A stretch of DNA of 35,500 nucleotides from an uncultured Methanomassiliicoccales archaeon (GTDB taxonomy: Archaea > Thermoplasmatota > Thermoplasmata > Methanomassiliicoccales > Methanomethylophilaceae). Positions within the stretch are counted from its first letter, which is position 1. Each line of letters begins with the position of its first letter. Below, one piece after another: positions 1 to 7,864 of the stretch. A program made the translations under genes and the position numbers. The notes beneath the pieces were generated by a model, which saw only the letters and a program-made list of their open reading frames with translations, made no database searches and was not told the origin of the DNA. The DNA lies in NCBI GenBank assembly GCA_934234005.1, contig CAKQHC010000004.1:1-35500 (forward strand), in the 5' to 3' direction.

Positions 1-1
1 G

Positions 2-511
2 TACGACGGAGTCAGCGGAGATTTCAACACAGGCGCTGTCTGTGCGGCCATCGGAGCCATCATCTGCGCAATTATCTACTTCAAGTTTGGCCAGGAACTC
101 AGAATGGGATCCTCGTCCAAAATCGATACGCTTGCAACATATGTGAAAACCGTAGGACTTGTAACAGTCATCGGCGGAATATTCTACTTCGGATACGCTG
201 CCAACGAAGACTGGAGCATGGTCGGAAGCGGAGTCATCAGCATCATTCTCGGTCTTGTCGTTATGTGGTGTGCATCCAGAATCAACGACGGAAAGAAAGA
301 CGCGTTCGACAAAGTTCTCTGGATCATCCTTACGGTCATTATGATCCTGCTCGTTATCGTCAGTCTCCTCGCCATCGTCGGTTCTCTGAGTCTCGACGGA
401 GCACTCAACATTGCTCTCGGCGTTCTGATTGCCATATGCGACCTCATCATCTACCTCTTCATGCTCCTCCTTCTGCTCGACGGAGAAGTCAAGAACAAGA
501 TGGGAATGTAA
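2..511 (+). CDS. Multi-pass membrane protein of unknown function, 5' end outside window
   Basis: The reading frame is open from base 2 to a TAA at 509-511, so the start lies upstream; the ATG at 104 is probably internal because hydrophobic coding sequence continues before it. About 169 residues are visible, with roughly five membrane segments: one before residue M35, then segments around YVKTVGLVTVIGGIFYF, VISIILGLVVMW, VLWIILTVIMILLVIV and the very hydrophobic C-terminal stretch ending LFMLLLLLDGEV. Short charged loops separate them. I see no catalytic or binding motif and do not recognise the family. Codon choice is rich in C-ending codons and GGA, as in the fpo operon downstream, so it looks like a native, well-expressed gene. 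Confidence 0.75.
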   Translation, partial: YDGVSGDFNTGAVCAAIGAIICAIIYFKFGQELRMGSSSKIDTLATYVKTVGLVTVIGGIFYFGYAANEDWSMVGSGVISIILGLVVMWCASRINDGKKDAFDKVLWIILTVIMILLVIVSLLAIVGSLSLDGALNIALGVLIAICDLIIYLFMLLLLLDGEVKNKMGM

Positions 512-539
512 GGGACATAGGAATTTTGGTTTTCATTTT

Positions 540-586
540 ACCGGCCTCCGGGCCGGTCCTCTTTCTATACGCCCTGTAGGGTTTTT
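540..586 (+). terminator. Tandem hairpins after the membrane-protein gene
   Basis: A perfect 6-bp stem (CCGGCC 541-546, loop TCCG, GGCCGG 551-556) is followed by a pyrimidine-rich run. A second small hairpin (CCC 572-574, GGG 579-581) is followed by TTTTT at 582-586. The position, 30-75 bases after the stop codon, fits transcription termination. Confidence 0.6.
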
Positions 587-735
587 ACTTATAATGCAAT
601 AACTCATGTTTGACGTTTGCAATATCGCAATCTATTTATTTTGCAATCCCGTGACATGATACGGAGAGGGTAAAAAAACCAAGTGTATGGTAAGTTAACA
701 GAATATTGACATAATTTTTGACTTTCATCTATACG

Positions 736-760
736 CGGCCTTCGGGCCGTCCTCATTTCT
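736..760 (+). terminator. CGGCC-TTCG-GGCCG hairpin with pyrimidine tail
   Basis: A 5-bp stem (736-740 with 745-749) with a TTCG loop is followed by TCCTCATTTCTT. It closely resembles the hairpin at 541-556 (CGGCC-TCCG-GGCCG followed by TCCTCTTTCT). The two are therefore probably copies of the same terminator type, although no obvious gene lies between them. Confidence 0.4.
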
Positions 761-773
761 TATCAACGTGCGA

Positions 774-806
774 CATTCTTATAGGCGTATGCCGATTCAT
801 TTTTCG
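774..806 (+). promoter_or_regulatory. Promoter of the AMP-pathway operon, leaderless GTG start
   Basis: TCTTATAG at 777-784 is a TATA-like element centred about 25 bases before the GTG at 806, the usual archaeal TATA-to-start distance. The transcript would then begin at or next to the start codon, which explains the lack of a ribosome binding site. Confidence 0.5.
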
Positions 807-1729
807 TGAACATTATAGAGTCAACAGCGTCTGCCATCGGCGACATGACGATACGCGGCGCAGGCCGCATCGCACGTGCCGGAGCTTCTGCGATGGGATC
901 GTTTGCGGAGTCGTATTCCGGCAACAGCCTGGAAGAATTCAACAATGCCGTTTCAGATGCGATGCGCATTCTTTTGGCATCCAGACCTACTGCGGTATCG
1001 CTGTGGAACGGTGTGCACGCTTCTGTGCGCGGACTGTCTGATGCCGGGTCCGTCGGCGAAGCCCGCGAACTCATCATATCCAATTCCAAAGCTTTTGTCG
1101 AATCTTCCGAAAAAGCCGTGGAAACGATTGCACGCATAGGTGCCAAGAGAATATGCGACGGCGACACCGTAATGACCCACTGCAACAGCAGCGCCGCCGT
1201 CGGTGTACTTAAAGAAGCCCACAGACAGGGCAAGGATTTCAGAGTGTTCGCAACCGAATCCCGTCCCTGGAGGCAGGGCATCATAACGGTTACGGAACTG
1301 GCAGATGCCGGAATAGACACTACGCTGATTATCGACAGTGCCGTGCGTTCGGTCATGAAGAAGACGGACAAAGTCTTTGTCGGGGCTGATACGGTTACGT
1401 CGCACGGTGCGTTGGTCAATAAAATCGGAACTTCGCAGCTGGCATTGTCGGCGCACGAAGCCCGTGTGCAATTCTATGTATGTGCCGAAACTTACAAATT
1501 TTCACCCATGACCCTTTACGGAGACATGGTTACGATCGAGGAGAGGGATGTCGGAGAGATAATACGCCCGGGGGAAATACCGGAATCCGTAAAGGTATTC
1601 AATCCCGTATTCGACAGCACCCCTGCCGCATACATCGATGCCATAATTACCGAATTGGGAATGATTTCTCCCGGTTCGGTTTACGATGTAATGGTCAGAC
1701 AATTGGGAGATTCCGTTTTTAAGGAGTGA
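806..1729 (+). CDS. Ribose-1,5-bisphosphate isomerase (archaeal e2b2 family)
   Basis: A 307-residue protein of the eIF2B-related sugar-phosphate isomerase family. It converts ribose 1,5-bisphosphate to ribulose 1,5-bisphosphate, the RuBisCO substrate, in the archaeal AMP pathway. Family features visible are MTIRGAGRIAR near residues 14-24, MTHCNSSAAVGVL with Cys126, and VFVGADTV with Asp195. These two sit at the same spacing as the catalytic Cys133/Asp202 pair known from the Thermococcus enzyme. The start is the GTG at 806: a stop lies in frame at 782-784, there is no in-frame ATG, and a TATA-like element lies 25 bases upstream. The next gene is RuBisCO, whose start follows this stop by 5 bases, so substrate maker and user are co-transcribed. 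Confidence 0.92.
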   Translation: MNIIESTASAIGDMTIRGAGRIARAGASAMGSFAESYSGNSLEEFNNAVSDAMRILLASRPTAVSLWNGVHASVRGLSDAGSVGEARELIISNSKAFVESSEKAVETIARIGAKRICDGDTVMTHCNSSAAVGVLKEAHRQGKDFRVFATESRPWRQGIITVTELADAGIDTTLIIDSAVRSVMKKTDKVFVGADTVTSHGALVNKIGTSQLALSAHEARVQFYVCAETYKFSPMTLYGDMVTIEERDVGEIIRPGEIPESVKVFNPVFDSTPAAYIDAIITELGMISPGSVYDVMVRQLGDSVFKE

Positions 1730-1734
1730 ATATC

Positions 1735-2964
1735 ATGAATATGTCGTATCTTCATTTGGACGAGGAGACAAATCCCGACGAGTATGTGGTTTGTAAATAC
1801 AGAGTAACGACCGATCTTCCCATGGAGAAAGCCGCAGAGGCTATTGCGGCCGAGCAGTCCACGGGAACGTGGACCGGCATTTCCACTCTGGACAGAAGCG
1901 TCTTCGACACTTTGGGCGCCAGGGTAACCGAAATCAACGGCGATACGGTCACTGTGGAATTCCCTGTGGACGATTTTAGTATCGAAGTGGGATCCGTTCC
2001 GCAGATTCTGTCCGTAATTGCCGGAAACCTGTTCGGATTGGGTGCGTTGAAGGCCGTACGTCTCGAAGATGTTTCGTTCCCAAAAGCTATAACATCGCAG
2101 TTCAAAGGACCCAAATTCGGTGCCGACGGTATAAGGAAAGCGCTTAAACGCCCGGAAAAGCCCCTTGTGGGAACCATTGTCAAGCCAAAAATCGGGCTGT
2201 CTCCGGAAAAGACCGCGGATTATGTTTACGAAGCCGGTTCCGGCGGACTTACGAATTCCAAGGACGACGAGACTCTGGTGGACCAGCCGTTCTGTCCCAT
2301 AGAGGCAAGAACGGTCGCCGTATCGGAAGCATTGGATAGACTTGCGGAAGAAGGACATCTTATGATGCACGCAGTCAACGTATCCACGCGCGGCGATAAA
2401 ATCGTCGAACTGGCGGAAAAGGTGCAGTCGTGGGGTGCCAGAGAGATTATGGTGGATGTAATTACATGCGGTTTCGGTGCCGTTCAGGCTCTGGCCGAAG
2501 ATCCGTCCGTCAAGGTTCCGATACACGTCCACAGGACCATGCACGGTGCCATGACCAAAGATCCGCGCCACGGCGTGGCCATGCTGCCCATAACGAAACT
2601 GGTCCGCATGTGCGGAGGAGATGCGCTGCACATCGGTACTCTCGGAGTAGGCAAGATGTCCGGCAGTTCCGGGGAAGATACCAATCTCAAAGCATGTCTC
2701 GGAAACGATGTTCCGTACAAAACCGTGATGCCCGTATGTTCCGGAGGGGTTTATCCCGGAATCGTAGGGGCTATCGTGGAGAAGGCAGGATTCAATGTCC
2801 AGATTCAGGCCGGCGGAGGCGTTGCGGGACATCCGGGAGGTGTGAGAGCAGGTGCCATGGGTATGTGTCAGGCAGTGGATGCCGCATTTGAAGGCATATC
2901 TGCGGAGAAGTATGCCGAGACGCACAGGGAACTCAGGGAAGCTCTGGACAGGTGGGGATGCTGA
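1735..2964 (+). CDS. rbcL: Type III ribulose-1,5-bisphosphate carboxylase
   Basis: A 409-residue large-subunit-type RuBisCO that carboxylates ribulose 1,5-bisphosphate to two 3-phosphoglycerate. Catalytic landmarks are all present: GTIVKPKIG with Lys150; GGLTNSKDDE with Lys176 (the carbamylated lysine) followed by metal ligands Asp178 and Glu179; HVHRTMHG; LHIGT; loop 6 GTLGVGKMSG with Lys307; SGGVYPG; and GGGVAGHPGG. It is slightly shorter than typical form III enzymes and has no small subunit gene nearby, as expected for archaeal form III. ATG 1735 is chosen because AAGGAG at 1721-1726 sits 8 bases before it; a GTG at 1726 and an ATG at 1741 are in-frame alternatives. Flanking isomerase and AMP phosphorylase genes point to AMP salvage (III-b type) rather than a Calvin cycle. 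Confidence 0.95.
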   Translation: MNMSYLHLDEETNPDEYVVCKYRVTTDLPMEKAAEAIAAEQSTGTWTGISTLDRSVFDTLGARVTEINGDTVTVEFPVDDFSIEVGSVPQILSVIAGNLFGLGALKAVRLEDVSFPKAITSQFKGPKFGADGIRKALKRPEKPLVGTIVKPKIGLSPEKTADYVYEAGSGGLTNSKDDETLVDQPFCPIEARTVAVSEALDRLAEEGHLMMHAVNVSTRGDKIVELAEKVQSWGAREIMVDVITCGFGAVQALAEDPSVKVPIHVHRTMHGAMTKDPRHGVAMLPITKLVRMCGGDALHIGTLGVGKMSGSSGEDTNLKACLGNDVPYKTVMPVCSGGVYPGIVGAIVEKAGFNVQIQAGGGVAGHPGGVRAGAMGMCQAVDAAFEGISAEKYAETHRELREALDRWGC

Positions 2965-4478
2965 TGCAGTTGCGTGCCGTTTATTACGATATAGATTCGT
3001 CCGAACCTACCGTAATGATCCACGACGACGACTGTGCGGAGATAGGCGTTAAGGAAAACGACCGTGTGTCGGTATCGGGCAGGTCTTCCACGGTGGCGCT
3101 GGTGTCGAAGTCGGATACTCTCGTGGAGAAAGGAACGATTCTTCTTCCGCAGTCGGTAATGTCCAAGATTTCCGCTGCAGACGGCGATATTGTTAACGTA
3201 GCATATGCCCAGAAACCCGATTCGGTTCGTTCTGTAAGGAGAAAAATGGACAAGGAGGTTCTGTCCAAAGAAGAGATAGAATCCATCGTAACCGATATTC
3301 TGGAGAACAGGCTGTCCAAGATAGAAATATCCGCTTGGCTCACCGCACTGTACATCAACGGCATGAACATCGGGGAGATAGCGGATTTTACGAACGCCAT
3401 GGCCAATACGGGAGATATAATAAAGTTCGACCGTTCGCCGGTTTTCGATTTCCACAGTCTCGGCGGGGTTCCGGGAAACAAGATCACTCCGATAGTCGTT
3501 TCCATAGTAGCGGCCGCGGGACTGATGATACCCAAGCTTTCGTCCCGTGCAATCAGCAGCGCATGCGGAACATCCGATTTCGTGGAAACGTTCTGCGACG
3601 TTGCGTTGGACGCGGACAGACTCAAAACAATATCCGAAGAAGTCGGAGGCGTGTTCGCCTGGGGAGGATCGATGAATCTGGCACCGGTGGACGATATGGT
3701 GATAAAAATAGAGCACCCCCTCGGTATCAATCCCCGTGCCCAGATGCTTGCGTCGATTATGAGCAAGAAACTTGCCGTCGGCGCTACGCATCTTGTGGTA
3801 GACATTCCGACAGGTGCGGGTACGAAAGTCCCGACTCTCGAAGTGGCGCGCGCCTATGCGAGGGATCTGATGGATTTGGGCGAAAAGATCGGCATGCACG
3901 TGGAATGCGCCATCACTTATGCTGACCAACCCGTCGGAAATGCAATCGGACCCAATCTCGAAGCGAGGGAATGCATACGCGTCCTCGAAGGATCCCAGCA
4001 CCCGGCCAGCGTTATCGAGAAGGCATGCGAATGTGCCGGAATAATCCTGGACATCGGAGGAATACCCGACGGCGCCAACAGAGCCAGGGAAATACTTGCT
4101 TCCGGAGAGGCCCACAAAAAGTTTATGGAAATCGTGGTTGCGCAGGGTGGCAGTCCCGATCTGAAAGCCGACGATCTCAAACCGGGACAGTTCTCGTTCG
4201 ACGTGGTATCCGCCAAATCGGGATACATACACGCGATAAACAACAAGGACATCGTAGCAATAGCCAAAGCATCCGGGGCGCCGTCCGATAAGGGCGCAGG
4301 GCTTATGGTTCTGAAGAAGAAGGGACAGAGGGTCGAGAAGGGAGACGTTCTGTTTACGATATATGCGGACAACGAGGCAAAACTGAGGCGTGCCAAGGAA
4401 ACCGCTATGAAGTACCCGCCGATGGACATAGAGGGCATGCTCATAAAACGCATGGGTACGCCCGGAGTAAGGGAATGA
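2964..4478 (+). CDS. deoA: AMP phosphorylase (archaeal DeoA type)
   Basis: A 504-residue member of the thymidine/AMP phosphorylase family. It splits nucleoside 5'-monophosphates with phosphate to free base and ribose 1,5-bisphosphate, the first step of the pathway completed by the two upstream genes. It has the archaeal N-terminal domain of about 85 residues, then the phosphorylase core with KMDKEVLSKEEI, DFHSLGGVPGNKITPIV, SRAISSACGTSD, GINPRAQMLASIMSKK and DIPTGAGTKVP. ATG 2964 overlaps the RuBisCO stop (TGATG) and is preceded by GGTGGGG at 2951-2957; the ATG at 2958 and GTG at 2952 are also in frame. The conserved N-terminus begins MQLRAVYYDI, which supports 2964. Confidence 0.92.
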   Translation: MQLRAVYYDIDSSEPTVMIHDDDCAEIGVKENDRVSVSGRSSTVALVSKSDTLVEKGTILLPQSVMSKISAADGDIVNVAYAQKPDSVRSVRRKMDKEVLSKEEIESIVTDILENRLSKIEISAWLTALYINGMNIGEIADFTNAMANTGDIIKFDRSPVFDFHSLGGVPGNKITPIVVSIVAAAGLMIPKLSSRAISSACGTSDFVETFCDVALDADRLKTISEEVGGVFAWGGSMNLAPVDDMVIKIEHPLGINPRAQMLASIMSKKLAVGATHLVVDIPTGAGTKVPTLEVARAYARDLMDLGEKIGMHVECAITYADQPVGNAIGPNLEARECIRVLEGSQHPASVIEKACECAGIILDIGGIPDGANRAREILASGEAHKKFMEIVVAQGGSPDLKADDLKPGQFSFDVVSAKSGYIHAINNKDIVAIAKASGAPSDKGAGLMVLKKKGQRVEKGDVLFTIYADNEAKLRRAKETAMKYPPMDIEGMLIKRMGTPGVRE

Positions 4479-5257
4479 ACCGCAGGTTTGCGTTCACGGT
4501 CGATCTGGACCGTGACGTGAATCTTCCCCTGAAGGGGGAGGCTGCCGCGGGATCTCTGGACCGCGGCCTGGGTACCGGGCCGAGGTTCTCCTCTTCCGAA
4601 AAAGGATTGGGAATACTGCTGGATCTGTTGGACGAAATCGGAATCAAAGCTACTTTCTTTGTCGAAGGCAGGACCGCTGAAACGATAGACTGTTCGTGTC
4701 TGTCCGGACACTGCATCGGACTGCACGGATACGATCACGAAGATTTGCTTGCACAGGACACGGGCGTTCCGGTAGACCAGAAAGCCGTTCTGACCCGCGG
4801 GTTCGAGGCAGTGTCCGACAGGATTTCCGAACCTGTCTGTTTCCGTGCCCCGTATATGAGGGCGGACGAAGATACGATGTCCGTAATATCGTCGCTCGGA
4901 ATACGCCACGATTCGTCGGTATACCGTCGTATGGACGAGGGATACGGAACTTATCAGACGCATTGCGGAATCGTCGAACACCCGGTTCCGAAATCGAGGG
5001 ACAGTTCAGGCAAAGTAATCGCCGCATACCTTTGGCCGATGCACGAAGGGAAACGCAGTCCGGAAGATTACATCCGGATGGCTGCCTCCGCAGAATCCGG
5101 GGAATTCGTTCTTGCCACGCATACATGGCATATGGCGGAATCGCGCGAAGACGGACCGATGTCCGAAGAACGCATCGTGACCAATGCGGACAACGTACGC
5201 AGGGTAATCGGGGGAATTCTGGACGAAGGTTTCCGTCCGTCGACGATAGCCGATTGA
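4475..5257 (+). CDS. Polysaccharide deacetylase (NodB/CE4-like) family protein
   Basis: A 260-residue protein with the landmarks of the carbohydrate esterase 4 fold: AFTVDLDRD near the N-terminus (catalytic/metal aspartates), ATFFVEGRTAE, the metal motif region GLHGYDHEDL, FRAPYMRADEDT (the RxPY-type motif) and a late LATHTWH histidine motif. There is no signal peptide, so it probably acts inside the cell. The substrate cannot be told from sequence; a nucleotide-linked or carrier-linked amino sugar is one possibility. The ATG at 4475 overlaps the AMP phosphorylase stop by four bases (ATGA), so it is translated as part of the AMP-pathway operon. No link to that pathway is known to me. Confidence 0.8.
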   Translation: MNRRFAFTVDLDRDVNLPLKGEAAAGSLDRGLGTGPRFSSSEKGLGILLDLLDEIGIKATFFVEGRTAETIDCSCLSGHCIGLHGYDHEDLLAQDTGVPVDQKAVLTRGFEAVSDRISEPVCFRAPYMRADEDTMSVISSLGIRHDSSVYRRMDEGYGTYQTHCGIVEHPVPKSRDSSGKVIAAYLWPMHEGKRSPEDYIRMAASAESGEFVLATHTWHMAESREDGPMSEERIVTNADNVRRVIGGILDEGFRPSTIAD

Positions 5258-5283
5258 TTTCAGTCTTCCCGTTCCTGCCGATA

Positions 5284-5326
5284 AAATTATTATATATTTT
5301 CTCGCCATCGAAAGCAAACGATAGTC
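5284..5326 (+). promoter_or_regulatory. TATA box of the folD operon
   Basis: TTATTATATATTTT at 5287-5300 is a strong TATA-like element in a 69-base gap. The expected start of transcription is about 5320-5327, so the folD mRNA is probably nearly leaderless; no ribosome binding site precedes the ATG at 5327. Confidence 0.6.
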
Positions 5327-6208
5327 ATGACGGCCAGACTGATACTCGGCAAGGACGTATCCGATGCCATTTACGCTGAACTCAGACAGAGGATAGATGC
5401 CCTTAAAGCCAAAGGGGTTACACCCGGACTGGCCGTGGTTTTGGTCGGGGACGATCCCGCATCCAAAGTATATGTGCGCAAGAAAGGAGAGATGTGCGAA
5501 TCTTTGGGGATGAATTCACTGACAGTATGCATGCCCGAATCGACCACCCAGGAAGAACTGTTGGCAAAAATAGCCGAACTGAATGCGGATCCGAAGGTAC
5601 ATGCGTTTTTGGTTCAGTTGCCGTTGCCCGGACACATCGACGAGAAAGCGGTCATAGCCGCGATAAACCCAGAGAAGGATGCGGACTGTTTCCATCCGTC
5701 GAACGTCGGCCGCATGCTCATAGGCGATCCCTGTTTCCTTCCCGCCACGCCCGCAGGCGTCCAGCAGATGCTGCTCAGATCCGGCATAAACACGTCCGGC
5801 AAGCACATAGTGGTGGTGGGCCGCAGCAATATTGTCGGAAAACCGATGGCGGCCATGCTGATGCAGAAAGGCCAAGGCGCGGATGCGACGGTTACGGTAG
5901 TGCATTCGCGTACGGAGAATCTTGCAGACATCACGAAACAGGCGGATATTCTGATTGTCGGCATGGGCAAACCCCGTTTTATAACGGCCGATATGGTTAA
6001 GGAAGGTGCCGTTGTAATAGACGTAGGTACAAACAGGGTCGAAGACCCTTCGTCTCCCAAGGGCAGCAGGCTTGTAGGAGACGTCGATTTCGAGAATGTG
6101 AAAGACAAAGTCTCGGCCATAACCCCGGTTCCCGGAGGAGTCGGCCCGATGACAATATGCATGCTGATGGCCAATGCCGTATCGGCGGCCGAGAGGACGA
6201 TGGAGTGA
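5327..6208 (+). CDS. folD: Bifunctional methylenetetrahydrofolate dehydrogenase / methenyltetrahydrofolate cyclohydrolase
   Basis: A 293-residue FolD of normal length. It interconverts 5,10-methylene-, 5,10-methenyl- and 10-formyl-tetrahydrofolate in the cytoplasm. Visible motifs are GDDPASKVYVRKKGE with the catalytic Tyr49/Lys53 pair, PLPGHIDEKAVI, the NADP-binding GRSNIVGKPMA segment and the C-terminal ITPVPGGVGPMT signature. A folate enzyme in a methanogen-like genome suggests C1 units for biosynthesis are carried on tetrahydrofolate, which is known for Methanomassiliicoccales, a group lacking the classical methyl branch of methanogenesis. It is the first gene of a run reaching 10372 with very short gaps. 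Confidence 0.96.
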   Translation: MTARLILGKDVSDAIYAELRQRIDALKAKGVTPGLAVVLVGDDPASKVYVRKKGEMCESLGMNSLTVCMPESTTQEELLAKIAELNADPKVHAFLVQLPLPGHIDEKAVIAAINPEKDADCFHPSNVGRMLIGDPCFLPATPAGVQQMLLRSGINTSGKHIVVVGRSNIVGKPMAAMLMQKGQGADATVTVVHSRTENLADITKQADILIVGMGKPRFITADMVKEGAVVIDVGTNRVEDPSSPKGSRLVGDVDFENVKDKVSAITPVPGGVGPMTICMLMANAVSAAERTME

Positions 6209-6210
6209 TT

Positions 6211-6903
6211 ATGATGATCGGAGAATGCACGGAACACGGATATTACCGCAACGACGACAACAGAAAGATCTGTCCCGTCTGCGGTGAAGAGGGAAAGTTC
6301 ATAATGAACGATTTCGAGATAGAGAAAATCGGAAGGATTATGGCTGCTGCCCTCAGGCACGGCAAGTACAATGTCGATCTGGATAACAACGGATACACAA
6401 CCGTCGGAAGCATCCTCGATGCCGTAAAGTCCCGCAATCCCCGTATGGGATGGCTGAGGCCCAGGCACATAGAGGCCATAGTTATAACCGATCCCAAAGG
6501 AAGGTACGAGATTTCCGGCAACAAAATCCGTGCAACATACGGCCACACAGTGGAACTGGACGTTCCGCTGGATTACGACGACGTTCCGGAAGAGCTGTTC
6601 TACCCGACTTCCGACGAGGAGGCGGACAATCTGCTGGACAACGGTATCGATCCGTCCGGACGTGCCATGGTTCACCTTTCCCGCACGTATGCGGACGCGA
6701 AACGCGCCGGTTCGGTGCACTGCGACGATCCGATTATACTGCTGATCGACGTCGAGCAGGCCGCCGAAGGCGGATGCAGAATAGGCAGGGCATCGAAGAC
6801 CGTGTATCTCTGCGGCCACGTACCCGCCGAATCTATATATGTGGCCGAACCGGAGGATTATGACACCGAAGCCGCGGACGGCGCCGCGGAAGGAGATGAG
6901 TAA
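6211..6903 (+). CDS. kptA: RNA 2'-phosphotransferase (Tpt1/KptA family)
   Basis: A 230-residue protein. Family members transfer a 2'-phosphate from RNA to NAD+, as in removal of the splice-junction 2'-phosphate of tRNA. The N-terminus carries a small zinc-ribbon-like set (Cys6, His9, Cys21, Cys24), common in archaeal members. The core shows ALRHGKYNV, GWLRPRHIEAI, IRATYGHTVEL and MVHLSRTYADA, supplying the conserved Arg-His-Arg-Arg set. The final 18 residues are an acidic tail. ATG 6211 lies 2 bases after the folD stop with GGAG at 6202-6205 before it; ATG 6214 is equally possible. Archaeal tRNA ligation does not normally leave a 2'-phosphate, so the natural substrate is unclear. Confidence 0.88.
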   Translation: MMIGECTEHGYYRNDDNRKICPVCGEEGKFIMNDFEIEKIGRIMAAALRHGKYNVDLDNNGYTTVGSILDAVKSRNPRMGWLRPRHIEAIVITDPKGRYEISGNKIRATYGHTVELDVPLDYDDVPEELFYPTSDEEADNLLDNGIDPSGRAMVHLSRTYADAKRAGSVHCDDPIILLIDVEQAAEGGCRIGRASKTVYLCGHVPAESIYVAEPEDYDTEAADGAAEGDE

Positions 6904-6906
6904 GGC

Positions 6907-7860
6907 ATGGTTCAGATCCTCAGGCCGGACGAAGTCCGCGTCAAATACGGCGAGATGTTCTGCCGCGGATTCTTCACAATGGTCGACGAAGAAAACGGTG
7001 TTGCGCAGATTGTGGAGAAGTGCGTTGCGCAGGGCCCGGGCGAATGGGACATCGTCAACCGCAGGAGAACCGGCGGAGTTATTACCAAAATAGTCCAAAA
7101 ATCGGGCGCGCTTGTCATGGATACCGTCATAGGCGAGAAAGAACTCAGTTTCGGACCCGTTTCCGCCGACGTGGGCGGACAGGGACTTCAGGCACTGAAA
7201 GTCGAGGGAGACACAGTCCGTACGACGTGGTACGGCATAGCGGGCGCATCGGTCGGTATCGGTGCGTGCATACCTCAATGTCCCGACGTTATCCGTACCG
7301 AATATCCGGACGATTTCGCAATAGGCGGTGCGCACAGGGCACACGTCGACATTATAACGCCCAAGCTGGTCCGCGTGATAATAGGCGTGGACGATACGGA
7401 TACCAAAGAGAAGGGGGCTTCGTGGGTTTCCTCGCTGCGTCTGGGAACGACATGCCCTGTGGGACATTTTCTCGAACATAAAATTATACAGCTGAATCCG
7501 AAAGCTCCCAACAAGACCACTAACTGTTGTTCCACGGCCGTTTCTTTTGCGGTCAGAGAGGACGAAATTCCCGCACTCGTGGAATACGCCAGAGATTTCC
7601 TGAAGAAAGAATCCTATTCGGACGATACCGTGATGACCGTTTTCAGGGGTCTGAAGATTCCGGACAGCCTCAGAGAATTCGGATGGAGCTGCAAATCCGT
7701 TCTGTACAAACCGGAAGACGCCGTTGCGGCCGCCGGCGAAGCAGGTGTCCAGATAATGAGTGTTACAGGCGGTATGGGAGGCGTAATCGGTGCCGTTGCC
7801 GCCATAGGATGCTTCGACCTCGGCGAAAAGTCTGCGGGACTTCCAGAGGATTTCCAGTGA
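6907..7860 (+). CDS. Methanogenesis marker protein 11-like, TiaS-related
   Basis: A 317-residue protein with VIIGVDDTDTKEKGASW at about residues 157-173, followed by HKIIQLNP and NCCSTAVSFAV. This layout is that of methanogenesis marker protein 11, a family confined to methanogens and distantly related to the ATP-using domain of TiaS (tRNA-Ile2 agmatidine synthase). The Asp-Asp-Thr-Asp cluster suggests a metal or nucleotide site. Function is not established. It starts 3 bases after the kptA stop and is followed by a cis-prenyltransferase gene, so it is co-transcribed with an RNA-acting enzyme. Assignment to marker 11 is from memory of the family motif; TiaS itself is longer and has additional domains not seen here. 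Confidence 0.72.
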   Translation: MVQILRPDEVRVKYGEMFCRGFFTMVDEENGVAQIVEKCVAQGPGEWDIVNRRRTGGVITKIVQKSGALVMDTVIGEKELSFGPVSADVGGQGLQALKVEGDTVRTTWYGIAGASVGIGACIPQCPDVIRTEYPDDFAIGGAHRAHVDIITPKLVRVIIGVDDTDTKEKGASWVSSLRLGTTCPVGHFLEHKIIQLNPKAPNKTTNCCSTAVSFAVREDEIPALVEYARDFLKKESYSDDTVMTVFRGLKIPDSLREFGWSCKSVLYKPEDAVAAAGEAGVQIMSVTGGMGGVIGAVAAIGCFDLGEKSAGLPEDFQ

Positions 7861-7864
7861 TACG

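Larger units (their letters stand above)
512..805 (+). other. Gene-free stretch with hairpins, TGCAAT repeats and a possible short transcript
   Basis: No convincing coding region is present. The stretch holds the terminator hairpins (540-586), a TATA-like CTTATAATG around 588-596, several TGCAAT/GCAATC copies between 595 and 646, a second TATA-like ACATAATTTTT around 709-719 and a second hairpin (736-749). The TATA-like site at 588 and the hairpin at 736 could bound a short RNA of about 130 bases. This is inference only. Confidence 0.35.
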
